Below are positions 35,684 through 46,885 of a stretch of DNA of 64,000 bases, piece after piece; positions within the stretch are counted from its first letter, which is position 1; every line of letters starts with the position of its first letter. The notes under the pieces were generated by a model that had not been told where the DNA came from, did no database searches, and saw nothing but the letters and a program-made list of their open reading frames with translations. This DNA comes from Halocaridina rubra. Lineage: Eukaryota > Arthropoda > Malacostraca > Decapoda > Atyidae. Position numbers and translations under genes: made by a program. The stretch lies in NCBI GenBank assembly GCA_037179515.1, contig JAXCGZ010016986.1:28501-92500 (forward strand), read 5' to 3'.

Positions 35684-36727
35684 CTGTAATACCATGTATA
35701 TCATTACAGTGAAACTTTTTAACCCCTGTCAGGGAGAAAGAGTTCTTTCTCCGAGTTCCCCTGCGTGTTGTAAAAGTCGACATTATGGGGTGGAGCCAGG
35801 GGACTGAGAATCCCCACCCCTGTATTTCCTTCCCACAATCATTCAAGGTATTTTGGTTTGAATCAGCCATCTTCCTTATAAGGGGCACTACGGCTCTTGA
35901 ATATAGATAGATATGATTTTATGTGATATGGATTCAGTTAGTAGCAGCGCAGCAATGAGAGCACTTGATTTGGGGAATAACAAACCCGTAACTGAGCCTA
36001 GATCAATTCGTAACTGCCATTATAGTTGTAGTTGTTGTTCACTGTCTGGCCAAGTAGCCCAGTGTCCCTAAGGATGCCATTACTGATCTCAGGCTTTCCC
36101 AATGAGCTCTCAGGGAATGTATGTCATGTGCTTGGCATTTGAGGTGTTATAGCTCCATACTGGTGATTGATGTGATATAAACAATTAATGCACCATACAC
36201 TACTATCCCAATTAGAAATTCCTTCCTTTAGATGTGAAATTTTTCCCCCGGGAAACAAGTCACTGACATCTGAGAAACCAATGAAACTTAGCAAGGTGGT
36301 CACAACTTTAACATAAAGTCTGAGGTGGAAGGACTTTAACATACTCTTCCCAGCCTTGTTTCTTCTGTCATATGACTGTGGCAAGTAGGGAGTATGGTTA
36401 AAGGTTCTATCTTCAACCAGGGTTGGAATAGATTTTACTGTCTCATGTTATTACAGACTTAACTAAGCAATTAGGATGTTGGTAATTTCCTATGGGTCTA
36501 CCTGATTATTGAGAGGAGGCTTGGGCCCATTTATACGGTAAGTATATGGTCAGGCTCTCACAGTCCCTTCCTTACCATTTACAAGGCAATATATATCAAC
36601 ATTTCTATTAGAATGCATAAGTTCATCATATATACATGTCTTACTTAAGTTAATTCCTAATAAGCAAATATTTATATAATTCCTAATAAGCAAATATTTA
36701 TATGCAATTACAATCATTATTCCCAGT

Positions 36728-36880
36728 GGGAGAATAACCAGTAGAGTTCTCAACTCAGGTGGTGACGGACCCATGCTTGGACCCACGGTGGGGCAAATGG
36801 AAAGGCATCGAGTCTTAGTTCCCCAGCTCCAATCCATCTGCATCCACCCCCAAATATGGACTAACAGCGACCCAAACGGA
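36728..36880 (+). mobile_element. SINE-A copy
   Basis: AACCAGTAGAGTTCTCAACT, GTGGGGCAAATGGAAAGGCA and GCATCCACCCCCAAATATGG, with tail CTAACAGCGACCCAAACGG. Confidence 0.68.
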
Positions 36881-36883
36881 AAG

Positions 36884-37158
36884 AAGAATTCCTAATGGTG
36901 AGAGAGGACAACAGGGCTTGAAAAGAAGATTCATCCAATCCCCTTTTCCCAGAATTCTAGTTTTTCCTTGAATCAGAACAGCTGATGAAGCTAACAGGGC
37001 TTGGGAAGAAGATTCATCCAATCCCTTTCTCCTAGGATTCTTATTTTTCCTTGAATCATAACAGCTGATGAAGTTAAAAGGGCATTTGCAATATGATTCA
37101 TCCAATCCCTCTCTCCCAGAATTCTTGCTTTTCCTTGAATCAGAACAGCTGATGAAGC
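36884..37158. repeat. ~85-bp tandem repeat, three copies
   Basis: GATTCATCCAATCCC, TTTTTCCTTGAATC and ACAGCTGATGAAG recur with a spacing of about 85 bp. The third copy ends exactly where the LINE at 37156 begins. Confidence 0.85.
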
Positions 37159-38385
37159 TATTTGTGTTCCACAGGGATCAGTACTTGGTCCTATCCTCTT
37201 CTCCATTTACGTAAATGATCTATCTTCTTTCATTTCTGACTGTCTAGTCGTACAATATGCAGATGACACTCAACTACTCCTTAGTGGTGATATTAATAAT
37301 CTCCCAGAGCTAACTTTAAGAGCAGAAAACACTCTGTCAAAAATTAAAACCTATTTCCAAGAAATTGGGCTGTTAATTAACGAAAGTAAAACACAGTGCA
37401 TATTTATTGGTTCAAGGTTCCACATAGCACAAATTCCAGAAAACACAACAATTAATTTTTGCGACAATATTATCACACCTAGCAAAACAGTCAAAAACCT
37501 AGGAATTCACTTTGATAACCACATGTTGTTTGATACCCACATAGATAAAGTATGCAAAAAGGTTACAGGAGCATTAATGTACTTATCACGCATAAAAGAC
37601 AATTTTGAGACTACCACTCGAATAACTGTTGTTGAATCTCTAGCCCTAAGTCACATAAATTACTGCACAACTGTTTGGGGAGCTACCACTAAGACTCAGA
37701 TAAACAGAATACAGAAGCTTATTAATTTTGCAGCTCGAGTTGCCCTGGGAGGAATAAGAAAATATGACCACATCACACCAGCTCTCAATAAACTTGGGTG
37801 GCTGCGGGCAGAAAATAAGGTCGCTTATGCTATTTATGTTTTTGTATTCAAAATTTTGGACCATCATTATCCTAGCTGGCTATTTGATTTAAAAACAGTC
37901 AGGGATATAAGGGGAACCAACACAAGACAGAGCAGTGAGCTCTTTATTCACAGAACAAACACAGAAGCAGGTTCAAAGATGATCACTATCAAAGGGCCAA
38001 CACTCTGGAATAATATTCCAGAGCATCTTAAAAATGCATCCTCTTTCACAGCTTTCAAAGGCAAACTATATAGTTTTCTTTTGGACAAACAGTTGCTGCT
38101 CATTAAGAACTAATTATTCTCATTGTAAGGAAACAAATATGGAAATGATGCCGATAATAACGATCCTGTATCTAGTGGCATACTTACTACTTTATTATTA
38201 ACATTATTGTAACATTTTTATTACAGCATTATTATTTTCTATGAAAGCTACATTTAATTTAACTATATGCCTAACCCTCTTATTGGTTAGTTTAATTACA
38301 TGTCTACTTATAAGTTACTATTAATGTTGAATAACCATTGTACAAAATGGAAATAAATGTTTTTATTTGTTTTGTTTGTTTGTTA
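37156..38385 (+). mobile_element. 5'-truncated LINE with YADD reverse transcriptase
   Basis: One open frame runs from about 37156 to a TAA at 38111. It has CVPQGSVLGPILFSIYVNDL, the catalytic YADD in VVQYADDTQLLLSG, NESKTQCIFIGS, NLGIHFDNHMLFDTHIDKVC, SHINYCTTVWGATTK and PTLWNNIPEHLKNASSFTAF near the end. The N-terminal RT motifs and the endonuclease are absent. The 3' UTR ends CATTGTACAAAATGGAAATA followed by a T-rich tail. It belongs to the jockey/CR1/L2 group broadly; the exact clade is not resolved. It differs clearly from the FADD-type copies at 15-17 kb. The frame has no stop, so it is relatively young. Confidence 0.88.
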
Positions 38386-38552
38386 CTGCTCTCTCTCTCT
38401 TCCTCTTCCAAGCCATCTCTACGTATGTCGTTCAGAATGTATGTATTTAATTTTCTCTCTCTCTTTATTTGTGTGGCCACCATACAGCCTTAAGCAAGAT
38501 ATCTTATAATTATGGGGAAAAATTATAGACTATACTGTACATAAAAACATAC

Positions 38553-38754
38553 CTGTAACAATTCTACAGCAATTATTTCACATGAGGCTCCGTCTACACG
38601 CTCGCACACCCACACAGTTGCATCTGCAGCAATGAAGGTCAGCGCTGGTAAATCGGACTGACGGTTCAGTAAGCTGACACCCTTCACCGGATCACGCATA
38701 TGCTCAACTATTTCAGCTAAAGGCGAATTTATGTTGACTTTCGCGCATTCACTA
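38553..38754 (-). CDS. DEPDC5: DEPDC5 exon h (DEP domain, first part)
   Basis: It completes a split Ser codon and adds segment residues 386-452. PLAEIVEHMRDPVKGVSLLN, ALTFIAADATVWV and IIAVELLQ match the human DEP-domain start LTEILEAMKHPSTGVQLL and FISAEVVHWLVNHVEG. The acceptor is TTTCAG and the donor GTATGT, phase 0. Confidence 0.95.
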
Positions 38755-38892
38755 CTGAAACAAATGACAGAAATTGGGATAATGAGGAGAGTTCAGACTG
38801 GAAGCATTCAGCCTTACCGTCAACTCAAACGTGTCTGTGTCCAAAACTGATTCAAATGAGGATTAATCATGATACAAAACAGTGCATCATTA

Positions 38893-39055
38893 TTTGGAGG
38901 ACAACGATAGAGCAGAGGTGAGAACTATCTACTCAGAAAGTGATAAATCCGTGCTTGAGACCAATGCAGACTGTTAGGAAGGGCATCTAGCCTTTACCCC
39001 AGATCCAACCTGTCTGTATCCAGCCCCATTCGAATGGGGATTACTACTACCTATA
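38893..39055 (+). mobile_element. SINE-A copy
   Basis: ACGATAGAGCAGAGGTGAG, AATCCGTGCTTGAGACC, GGAAGGGCATCTAGCCTTTA and CCCATTCGAATGGGGATTAC follow the family order. Confidence 0.75.
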
Positions 39056-39628
39056 TACATATACAACTGACACAATTCCCCATAATAGTGTGAATGGCCA
39101 AGTCAAAGCACACACATTCATCGTTATTTAATATACCTCAGTTATTTCCTTTAGCTTCTTGGAGATAAGGGCTGCCACAATTCCACCTACCACCCTGCTT
39201 GGGTTATCTACAGGGTAATTGGGAAAAGTTCTTCTGCCATGAGGTGGGGAAAAAATAGGTCTCATTTCATATGCTCGTATATCCACTATTAAGTTTTATC
39301 TATGTTACATAATCCTAATATCAATTTGTAGTAGAACCCAAATTTTGTGTGTGTGTGTGATTACCTAATTGTGATTACCTAATTGTGTTTACGGGAAAGA
39401 GCCCAAAGCTCGTATCTTCCCGTCTCCTGATCGGTTCCATTTTTAGACTTAGTGATACTTATCATACCTGTGTGTGTATGTGTGTGTGTGAGACACCTGA
39501 AAAGGCAAGAAGATTGCCCTCATCAGGGCCGGGCACCAAGAAAACGCTGTGATGAAGAAAAAATATTAGGTTAAGGACAAGGCAGAAATAAGAGAATGAT
39601 ACAGAGTAATTACCAAATCAAAACTTAC

Positions 39629-39804
39629 CTATCCTCTTTATCATCTTCAGGTTCTGTCAGAGATTTCATCTCTGGTGTATCCGCGTGGATGTCCCTGTTA
39701 CCGCTTTCAAAACGCAGTCTGTCCGAAGTTTTGCTACCAGATCGAGGCCTGGGGCGCTCTAGAACTCTGTTGCTGCCCAGACGTTCTCTGAAGGCTGCAG
39801 CATT
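39629..39804 (-). CDS. DEPDC5: DEPDC5 exon g (linker before DEP domain)
   Basis: Segment residues 327-384 plus two bases. It begins NAAAFRERLGSNRVLERPRP, is rich in Arg, Ser and acidic residues, and ends LTEPEDDKED. It is weakly conserved in the family, but the acceptor (TTTCAG), donor (GTAAGT) and phase fit exons f and h exactly. Confidence 0.88.
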
Positions 39805-39939
39805 CTGAAAGAGGACTTGCTCAATATCTATATATGTGTGGTTTTCTGGAAAATCAAATATGAAAAGAAGATATTTAAAAAAAGAAAATGCTATATGGAT
39901 ACCATGCTAGAAAGAGGAAAAACTACACAAAGGGATTTA

Positions 39940-40060
39940 TTCTGGGGCGCTGGAAAAAGTCTGTTGCTGCCCAGATGTTCTCTAAAGGTTGCGGCATCCT
40001 GAAAAACGACTTGCTCAGTATTTTTATACATGTGGTATTCTGGGCAAACAATATGAAATG
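39940..40060 (-). pseudogene. DEPDC5: Partial duplicate of DEPDC5 exon g with its acceptor
   Basis: This copy lies 194 bp upstream of exon g in transcript order. It repeats about 50 bp of the exon g upstream intron, the TTTCAG acceptor (exon would start at 39998) and about 20 codons: DAATFREHLGSNRLFPAPQN. The first 13 codons keep the frame with mostly conservative changes, then similarity is lost and no convincing donor follows. It is most likely a relic of tandem duplication, but it could serve as an alternative acceptor. Confidence 0.7.
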
Positions 40061-40097
40061 AAGATATTAAAAAAACTAATCTTTATGGGATATCATA

Positions 40098-40262
40098 CCA
40101 CCCTGAAAATTCCACTCCATGGAAATTCCTCCCCATTAAAGGTTAGGTTAAATTGCTAAGTTCAAGTAAACAGTCATTTAGTTGTTGCCGGGAGGAATTT
40201 ACATGGGAAGATATTTTCAAAGGTGAAATTTTTGGGGTGAAATTTTCGGGATGGAATAAATA
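40098..40262. repeat. Foldback repeat in DEPDC5 intron
   Basis: It belongs to the same family as 26262-26507, with arms ACCCTGAAAATTCCACTCC and its inverse. It sits inside the second unit of the tandem duplication containing the exon g relic. Similar sequence (GGGATATCATAC / GGGATACCATAG) flanks it on both sides. Confidence 0.7.
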
Positions 40263-40555
40263 TGAAACCTTTTGGGATACCATAGCAGAAAAATGAAAAA
40301 GTACAAACAATGACTGATGAACAGCTTTTGAAGTGTATAGTTCATATGGGCAAAATAGACTGGATATTAATGTCCGTCATTGTAAGAACACATTAGCAAC
40401 TAATGTATCACAAACACTTGAAATATTGTGAAAAATAAAAAAAAATTTATTATCTTCAAGGTTCTAACTAATTAGAATATGATCATTACTGTCTAGAATC
40501 AGACCATGTCAAATCTTGTTTCTTAATTAATCATTTATTAAATAAACACTCAATA

Positions 40556-40990
40556 GAATTTTTACATACATATGCAAAGGCTGCAGTCCCCCTTTTAAGG
40601 GGGGTGGTAGAGTCAAAGCACACACATTCACAAGAAGCTAATATACTTTTATTACTCTTAATAGATCCTTGGGAATAAAGGATTGCCCTAATTCCCCTAC
40701 CAACACCAAGCATGAGTCAATCACATGGTAAGTGTGCAAGGATCATCTGTCATGAGGCCCAACAGTCACAACTGGTTTCCTCACATTGCTTTTTACAGTG
40801 GCAATGCCCCCCACACCTATCCATCCCAGTTAACCGTGTAAGCAAGTGTGATATATCCCTTTGGTCAGCATCACCTATATACAATCTTCCCCCCTCCATT
40901 CACTCCTATCTCTTGCACTCTTTCTTACCTGCTCCACAGACGTACCATGTGCATTCAAAGCATTTTTCACCCCATACATTCACTAATATA
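40556..40990 (+). mobile_element. Repeat family C copy, longest
   Basis: GCAAAGGCTGCAGTCCCCCT, ATTCACAAGAAGCTAATATA and GTCATGAGGCCCAACAGTCA. Its open frame 40712-41107 extends into a SINE-A and is not a gene. Confidence 0.6.
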
Positions 40991-41082
40991 GGTCCTTCTA
41001 TTTCACTATATTATAAAAATAAGTTTACGTTTTTAATGTTTTCTTCTATGTCACAGGAAAAGTTATTGTTGTTGCTTTGTCC

Positions 41083-41250
41083 TCTACGTGTATGCATCAA
41101 CCCCTAATCAGATGAGGGTATACACAAACAGGTCACAGCAAGGGCATTAAGGCTGGATGCTCTTCCTCATGTTCTGCAGAGGGCTCAAACATAGCTTTCT
41201 CACTTCCCGAGACAAGTGCTCTAATCATTGGACTACCATGGCTACCACGA
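41083..41250 (-). mobile_element. SINE-A copy
   Basis: CCTAATCAGATGAGG, ATTAAGGCTGGATGCTCTTC, GGGCTCAAACATAGC and CCCGAGACAAGTGCTCTAAT are the reversed family blocks. Confidence 0.75.
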
Positions 41251-42263
41251 GGAGTAAAATACCTAATGCTATATGAACAACTTGAAAAACAAGGAGGGAG
41301 GTAATTGTATGCCTATGGAATCCCTTTCAACACTAGCGAAACACTGAAATTAATATTTTTATATGCTGCAATGATCGGCTTTACGTCAAGGAGTTCTACT
41401 AAGGGCCAGGATGTTCCCTTCTTGTGAAGGAGTTTGGTATAGGCAAGTGTGACTATTACCCTAATTGAATGCCCTTTCCAACCTCAGGTCAAGGCAGGCC
41501 TTGAACCCTTGACCTGATAAATCAAAGTGCAAACATTTTCACTATATTTTTATATAATACTGAACCAAATCCAGAAGATTGGACTCTATTTCTCAGAGTC
41601 CCTCTCCTAGACAGAGAAGCAAGTTTTAGTTGTTAAAAATAATAAATAATCTTAATTTCCAACAAAAAATGTATGTACATATGTACTGCATATGTATGTG
41701 CATACAATGTACATACATACATATACAGTGGTGACAATCCCTTCACCAAAGTCCCACTCACCTCATCCCTCCATTTATATTAAATAATACTTAGCACGTT
41801 TATACAAAAAAAATAAACACAGACAATATTAATAATTAACCCATTTAAGAAGTGTTTGTAATCACACACAATTTTCAAATTACAATGTATAGTACAGTAC
41901 ATAGGAAAGTATATAAATAAAGTAAACAGACTCTAAAGAGAGTTTGTATAGACATAAAGCTGTCAAACACCAGTGTTTTATAACAGAAAAAAGAAGTTAA
42001 AGTTAGCAACGGATATTAGACTTCCTAAAGTATATGAGAAGTTAACTATAAATATAAACCTGCTTTCTTTGTGAAATTTACCAATAATAAAAAAAAGAGA
42101 ATTAACAATTACATAAACAACTTAGACATTACCTCTGAAGTTAACATAAATTTCACATGTCTTCGTGTCATGCATATGCCAGAATAATCACCATCTGCTT
42201 ATCATGATAAAAACTGCTACGAGTTATAAGACATAAAAATGCACTAATGATAATCTAAGAAAA

Positions 42264-42310
42264 ATATGTAAAAAATAATATAAAAAGCTCTACCTGAGTG
42301 CTTCCACTTC
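42264..42310 (-). repeat. DEPDC5: Duplicate of the exon f splice-donor region
   Basis: About 45 bp repeat 42350-42395 almost exactly. The copy includes the last bases of exon f (GGAAGCACTCAG), the GTAGAGC donor and the following AT-rich intron. The copy would give an alternative donor at 42294. Using it would add 86 nt and soon introduce a stop, because the normal intron start reads to TAG in frame. It is probably a small tandem duplication. Confidence 0.75.
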
Positions 42311-42379
42311 ACAACAAGACATAAAACTGCACTACTGCTATCTTACAAAATACGTAAAAAATAATATAAAAAGCTCTAC

Positions 42380-42544
42380 CTGAGTGCTTCCACCTCCAGT
42401 TAAGGCTGCAACGCTGATGGCATTGGCGGACGATGATGAGGCAGTGGATAGACTGGGGATAATCCCTAGACTGTGCCGCCGCCCGCCACCACCTCCGCCA
42501 TAGACCCCACTTACTACCACACTTTTCCCTCCCCCTCCTGTCTT
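42380..42544 (-). CDS. DEPDC5: DEPDC5 exon f (Gly/Ser-rich linker)
   Basis: Segment residues 272-326, 55 codons, phase 0 at both ends. It is low-complexity: two glycine runs, then RRHSLGIIPSLSTASSSSAN. It lies where the human protein has a long serine-rich, poorly conserved linker. Assignment rests on splice sites, phase and position more than on sequence identity. The donor region is duplicated 86 bp downstream (see the entry at 42264). Confidence 0.85.
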
Positions 42545-43448
42545 CTGTAAAGGTGGAGAAGAGCAACCAAAGGCAGATCAATATCACTACGCATGCACAC
42601 CTACTCGACACCAAAAGTAAGGAAGTACTAGAAGGGCATTAGCTGTAAGGTACGTGCCAGTATTCATATACTGTGTGTAAGTGTGTGCAAGTAAAATTAT
42701 TAATTTATTCACAAAAATTTTTAAAACTGCTTAATACTGATTATATGTAAGAACAGTATATAAAATAGTTTGTATGTACCTATAAGCTGGTACCCATCAA
42801 TTACTCTCATTAAGACTAGGGGGCACAAAGAAGAGGCAAGATTTACCCATGGCGACAATGCAAAATGGTTATGAAATAGTAAATAAACAACAATACATAG
42901 ATCTGCAAAATGATAATAAAATATGAAATAGTTTTACATGATACTAAGAAATGGGAATCCATAAATTTTAAACATATGCAGTACATAATCAAAGATCTTG
43001 TTAGCGTTAGACTATTAATATGCCAACGCAAAACAAGTCTAATGATAATACGAAATCCTTGCAAAAAGTCTTAAAAGGTTTGCTTTAAGGATTATAACAG
43101 TGTCTTTGAAGAAAATCTTGCCCCTGGAAGAGTAGATATAATGGCACCAAAAAAGAACAAAATGCTATTACGGTAACACTATTTAATCTACACAACAAAT
43201 TCAAAAGCTCAACTTAAGTCAATAAAAACCATTGCAAGTAAAATCATGTGATGCACTGGTGTTGTATACGAATGTGGTGCTTGAGAGCAAACTACAAATG
43301 AAGAGGTTTGATTTAAAACATTAGCGTAGTATACGAACATGATGTTAGAATGTAAACTACAACTGAGGAAGTTTGATGTCAATATATAGTTTAGTATATG
43401 CATATGGTGTTTGATTGTTAACTACAGTTGAAAAAGTCTGAATTAAAT

Positions 43449-44522
43449 ACACCTAGTTCTCAGAATAACGCCTAGATAGGTTCTCAGAAGTGTCGGGTAA
43501 ATGGAAAATTGCGTGAAAAAACAAGTCATTTTCCATAGGAAACAATGATAAAGGGCATAGATACGTTCCAAACCTTACATAGACACACCATGCCAAAGAT
43601 ATAAGATAAGTAAAAAACATATTTTATTACTACATAGCAAAGCAGAAAGCCCTGTATCTATTTTTAAGAGTATACAAAAGATATTCATATTCACATTACA
43701 GCTAGAAATTAACATACATTACTGTACTGTATTCTATTATGCAGTGGGCAACAGTCATACAGTATACTGGGACATGCATGGTGGCCGTGAGCAAGTAACT
43801 TATGCGGTAGAAGAGGAGGAGGATGCAGGAGAACAAAACTCTATCTGCAAATGTAAACAAAGATAAAATAAAAATTATAAATAACCAAAGCACGACTAAA
43901 AAACGAAAAAAAAAATTAATTATGCAATGCCTAAATCTACCATATGACAGATTAAAAAAACTTAATCTACATTCTCTAGAGAGGCGCAGAGTTAGGGGGG
44001 ATATGATTGAGGTGTATAAATGGTTTAAAGGGATTAACAAGGGTGATATTAATAAAGTTTTAAAAATTCATGATCAAACCAGAACTCGTAATGGGTAATG
44101 GAATTAAGCTTGATAAATTTAGGTTCAGAAGGGAAATTGGTGAAAATTGGCTTGGTAATACCGTAGAGTAGCTGATGCATGGAACAGGATTCCTAGTAAG
44201 ATAATAAACGCCAATAACTTAGACACCTTCAAATGTAGATTAGATAGACATATGACAGAGGTAGGGTGGGTGTATATATAACGTATAATGATGATGAGTT
44301 TTTCTTATAGTAATCCTCTTTGCACTTGTGGAAGAAGCGTCCGCGGGCGCTTATTTACTAAAAAATAAAAAGTAAAAAAGTAAAACAAAAATAAAATTTT
44401 TTTTTTTTTTTTTTTTGGGGGGGGGGCGTTATTCATGAAATTCGAATTTTTTTACTATTATTTTTTGGGGGCGTTATTGCAATTTCGCGGATAAAAAAAT
44501 TGCGCATAAAAGGAACAAGGTG
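43449..44522. mobile_element. TA-flanked MITE, interrupted by a LINE fragment
   Basis: The ends are CACCTAGTTCTCAG at 43450 and, inverted, CACCTTGTTCCTTTTATGCG at about 44522. Both are flanked by TA, and both contain AATAACGCC near the tip. Interior segments match the copies at 4564-5186 and 51597-52408 on the other strand. A CR1 fragment (43915-44290) splits it, and runs of T and G expand it. Confidence 0.65.
43915..44290 (+). mobile_element. CR1-like LINE 3' fragment inserted in a MITE
   Basis: LPYDRLKKLNLHSLERRRVR then GDMIEVYKWFKGINKGDINK is nearly identical to the copies at 15-16 kb. A frameshift near 44095 separates it from the C-terminal DRHMTEVGWV block. Both sides are parts of one MITE (43449-44522). 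Confidence 0.85.
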
Positions 44523-44654
44523 TATTAGTGTTGTATACAAACATGATGTCTGAATGTAAAGTAAAATTGAATAAGTTTGATTAAAACTGCAAAATTCTGT
44601 AAATATTCTATAAGTAAAATGATATAAAAGTGTGTAAATACCGTTTATTGTTTT

Positions 44655-44805
44655 ATGTCTCTATTTATCCCCATTCATATGGGGTGGACACAGACAAGTT
44701 GGAGCTTGAGGAATTAAGGCTGGACACCCATCCTTATGCCTTGCAGTGGGCCCAAACATGAGTTTTTAATTTCCGGAGCCATTACACTCCACTACTGCTG
44801 TCCCC
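44655..44805 (-). mobile_element. SINE-A copy
   Basis: CTATTTATCCCCATTCATAT, GAATTAAGGCTGGACACCC and GGGCCCAAACATGAG identify the family. The A-box part is shortened. Confidence 0.72.
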
Positions 44806-44879
44806 ATGTAAAAGTTTTTAAGTGCTGCCCCCCCCCCCTCTCGTTTTCAGCAGGACATGGCATCATGATGAATAAAAAA

Positions 44880-45230
44880 ATAGGAAGTGCAAATATATGT
44901 GCAAGTTGCTAATGTTATGTGTACAAGTGTACACAAATATACATACAAATTGTTAACTTTGTATACAAATGTACATATTTGAATGAGTGTATCAAGAGAA
45001 GTACTTGCATGTTAACAAGTGCTAATATATGTCGTATGTGTGTATACATGTGATTATCTATTTAGGAGCAGAGTATATAGGCAAATACATATGTGCAGAT
45101 TGTTATCTTTATGTATGCAAACAAACAAATTAGAATGAACGAAACAAGGAATGTAGTTACATGTTAACAAGTGTTAGTATTTGAGTCGATATGTGCATAC
45201 TTGTGATCAACTATTTACAAGTATAATGAA
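44880..45230. repeat. ~175-bp degenerate tandem repeat
   Basis: CATGTTAACAAGTGCTAATA and CATGTTAACAAGTGTTAGTA end two related units, each preceded by TGTTA(A/T)CTTT and AATGA(G/A)(T/C)G. Confidence 0.65.
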
Positions 45231-45389
45231 ACAAACTTAGTTAAATTATGTACAAGTACATACAGTAAAGTAAAACAGGCTAGGCTTATATACAAGTACA
45301 GTATATACAACAACTATACAATTGGTATAAACAAACACACAATAAGATTGTACACTGAGTTTTAGAATGCATGGTTGAAAAAAAAGTTT

Positions 45390-46000
45390 AGCATATAATT
45401 TTCCAGTTATGGATTTAAAAATAAGTCAGTGTTATTTAAACAGTTTAGCATATCATTTCCCAATCATGGAATAAAAAATGAGTCACTTTTATCTAAACAG
45501 TTTAGCATCTCATTTCTCAATCATGGAATTGAAAATGTGTCAAGTTTAGCATATCATTTGTCAATCATGGAATTAAAAATGAGTCAATTCTGTTAAGACA
45601 TTTTAGCTTATCATTTACAAATGATGGAAATAAAAATGAATTAGTATTAGCTAAACAATTTAGCATATCATTTCCCAATCATGGAATTAATAATTAGTCA
45701 GTGATGTTCAAATAGTTCAGCATATCATTTCCAAACGACAGAATTAAAAATAGGTCAGTTTTGTTTACACGGTTTAGCACATCATCAAATGACGGAATTA
45801 AAAATGAGTTAGTTCTGTTTAAACAGTTTAGCATATCATTTCCCAATAACGGAATTAAAAATTAATCAATTCTCCTTAGACACTTTAGCATTTAATTCCC
45901 AAATAATGGAATTAAAAATGACTCAATTCAGTTTAAACAGTTTAGCATAACATTTCCAAATCATGGAATTAAAAATGAGTCAAATTCTGATTAAATTTCC
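45390..46000. repeat. ~57-bp minisatellite
   Basis: About eleven units containing GTTTAGCATATCATTTCCCA, ATCATGGAATTAAAAATGAG and TCAGTTCTGTTTAAACA, in a DEPDC5 intron. Confidence 0.88.
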
Positions 46001-46179
46001 TTTAAGGGTGTAACACTAAGCTGTCAAACCAACTTTCGCAGTATAAAAGATACAAACTATAAAAAGAAAAACTATTTATTTCATTTATATTCATGCAACT
46101 ACAAAAGTAAAAGACATTAATATACAATATCTACAGCTGCTGAAGGGTGGATAAATAACTTATCACTCATACACCCCCT

Positions 46180-46480
46180 GCGTATTAAGCTGACAAAAAG
46201 AAGATTATGGTGTTTTGGTCAGGTAATGCGAAGGGATGACCAAGTGTGTAGGAGGGTTTTAGATACAGAGGTGGAGGGAAGGAGAGGAAGAGCGAGATTG
46301 AAAATTCAATGGAAATATATTATAGAAAATTATATATATGGGATAAAGGGCTAAGGGAACAGGATACTTCAGACAGAAATAGCTAGCAAGAAACAGCGAC
46401 CCCATATGGAAATGGGTTAAAGCTGCAGAAAAAGAAAAAAGCTTAAGAAAAGCCAACTACAAGTAATATAGGAGAGAATG
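46180..46480 (+). mobile_element. LINE reverse-transcriptase C-terminal relic
   Basis: RLWCFGQVMRRDDQVCRRVL then EVEGRRGRARLKIQWK is the common C-terminal signature of RTE/L1-type LINE proteins (RxxGHVxRM..., GRRxRGRPxxRW). In-frame stops follow, and no other RT motifs are nearby. Confidence 0.75.
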
Positions 46481-46732
46481 GCTGGCAATCCCATCCTCCC
46501 TGACTGTTTATTTTACCACAAAAGAAATGATGACTCCTTTTTTTTTTCTTTATTTAGTTTTAGGGAGATATAGCAATGGTTGATAGAGAAATCACGACCA
46601 CACAAAGGCATCATGTGCGTATCCTTGATTCGAAGGCTAAGCAAATATGTAACTTATGTTGCTAAAAATTGAAACTTAGTTAAGAATACTGAGAACATCG
46701 TGTTATTTACTGAAGTAGATAAACCTAATTTG

Positions 46733-46885
46733 TGTCACTGTTAGTGCCATACAAGTGAGTGGACAAAGTGTGCCTAGGAAATTAAGGCTGGATGACCTTC
46801 CTAACACACAGGTGTGGGCTATACTGCGAGTTTGTCAACTACTGAGTTCAATATGTTCACCACTCGGCTACTGTGGTGGATATCA
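46733..46885 (-). mobile_element. SINE-A copy
   Basis: AATTAAGGCTGGATGACCTT, GTGGGCTATACTGCGAG and CACCACTCGGCTACTGTGG are the reversed family blocks. Confidence 0.7.

Noticed and set aside
44400..44470. Possible G-quadruplex at a T-run/G-run
   Set aside because: The G runs are single expanded homopolymers in a MITE, not four spaced runs.
44880..46000. CRISPR-like array of repeats
   Set aside because: The units are degenerate direct tandem repeats without unique spacers, in an animal genome.
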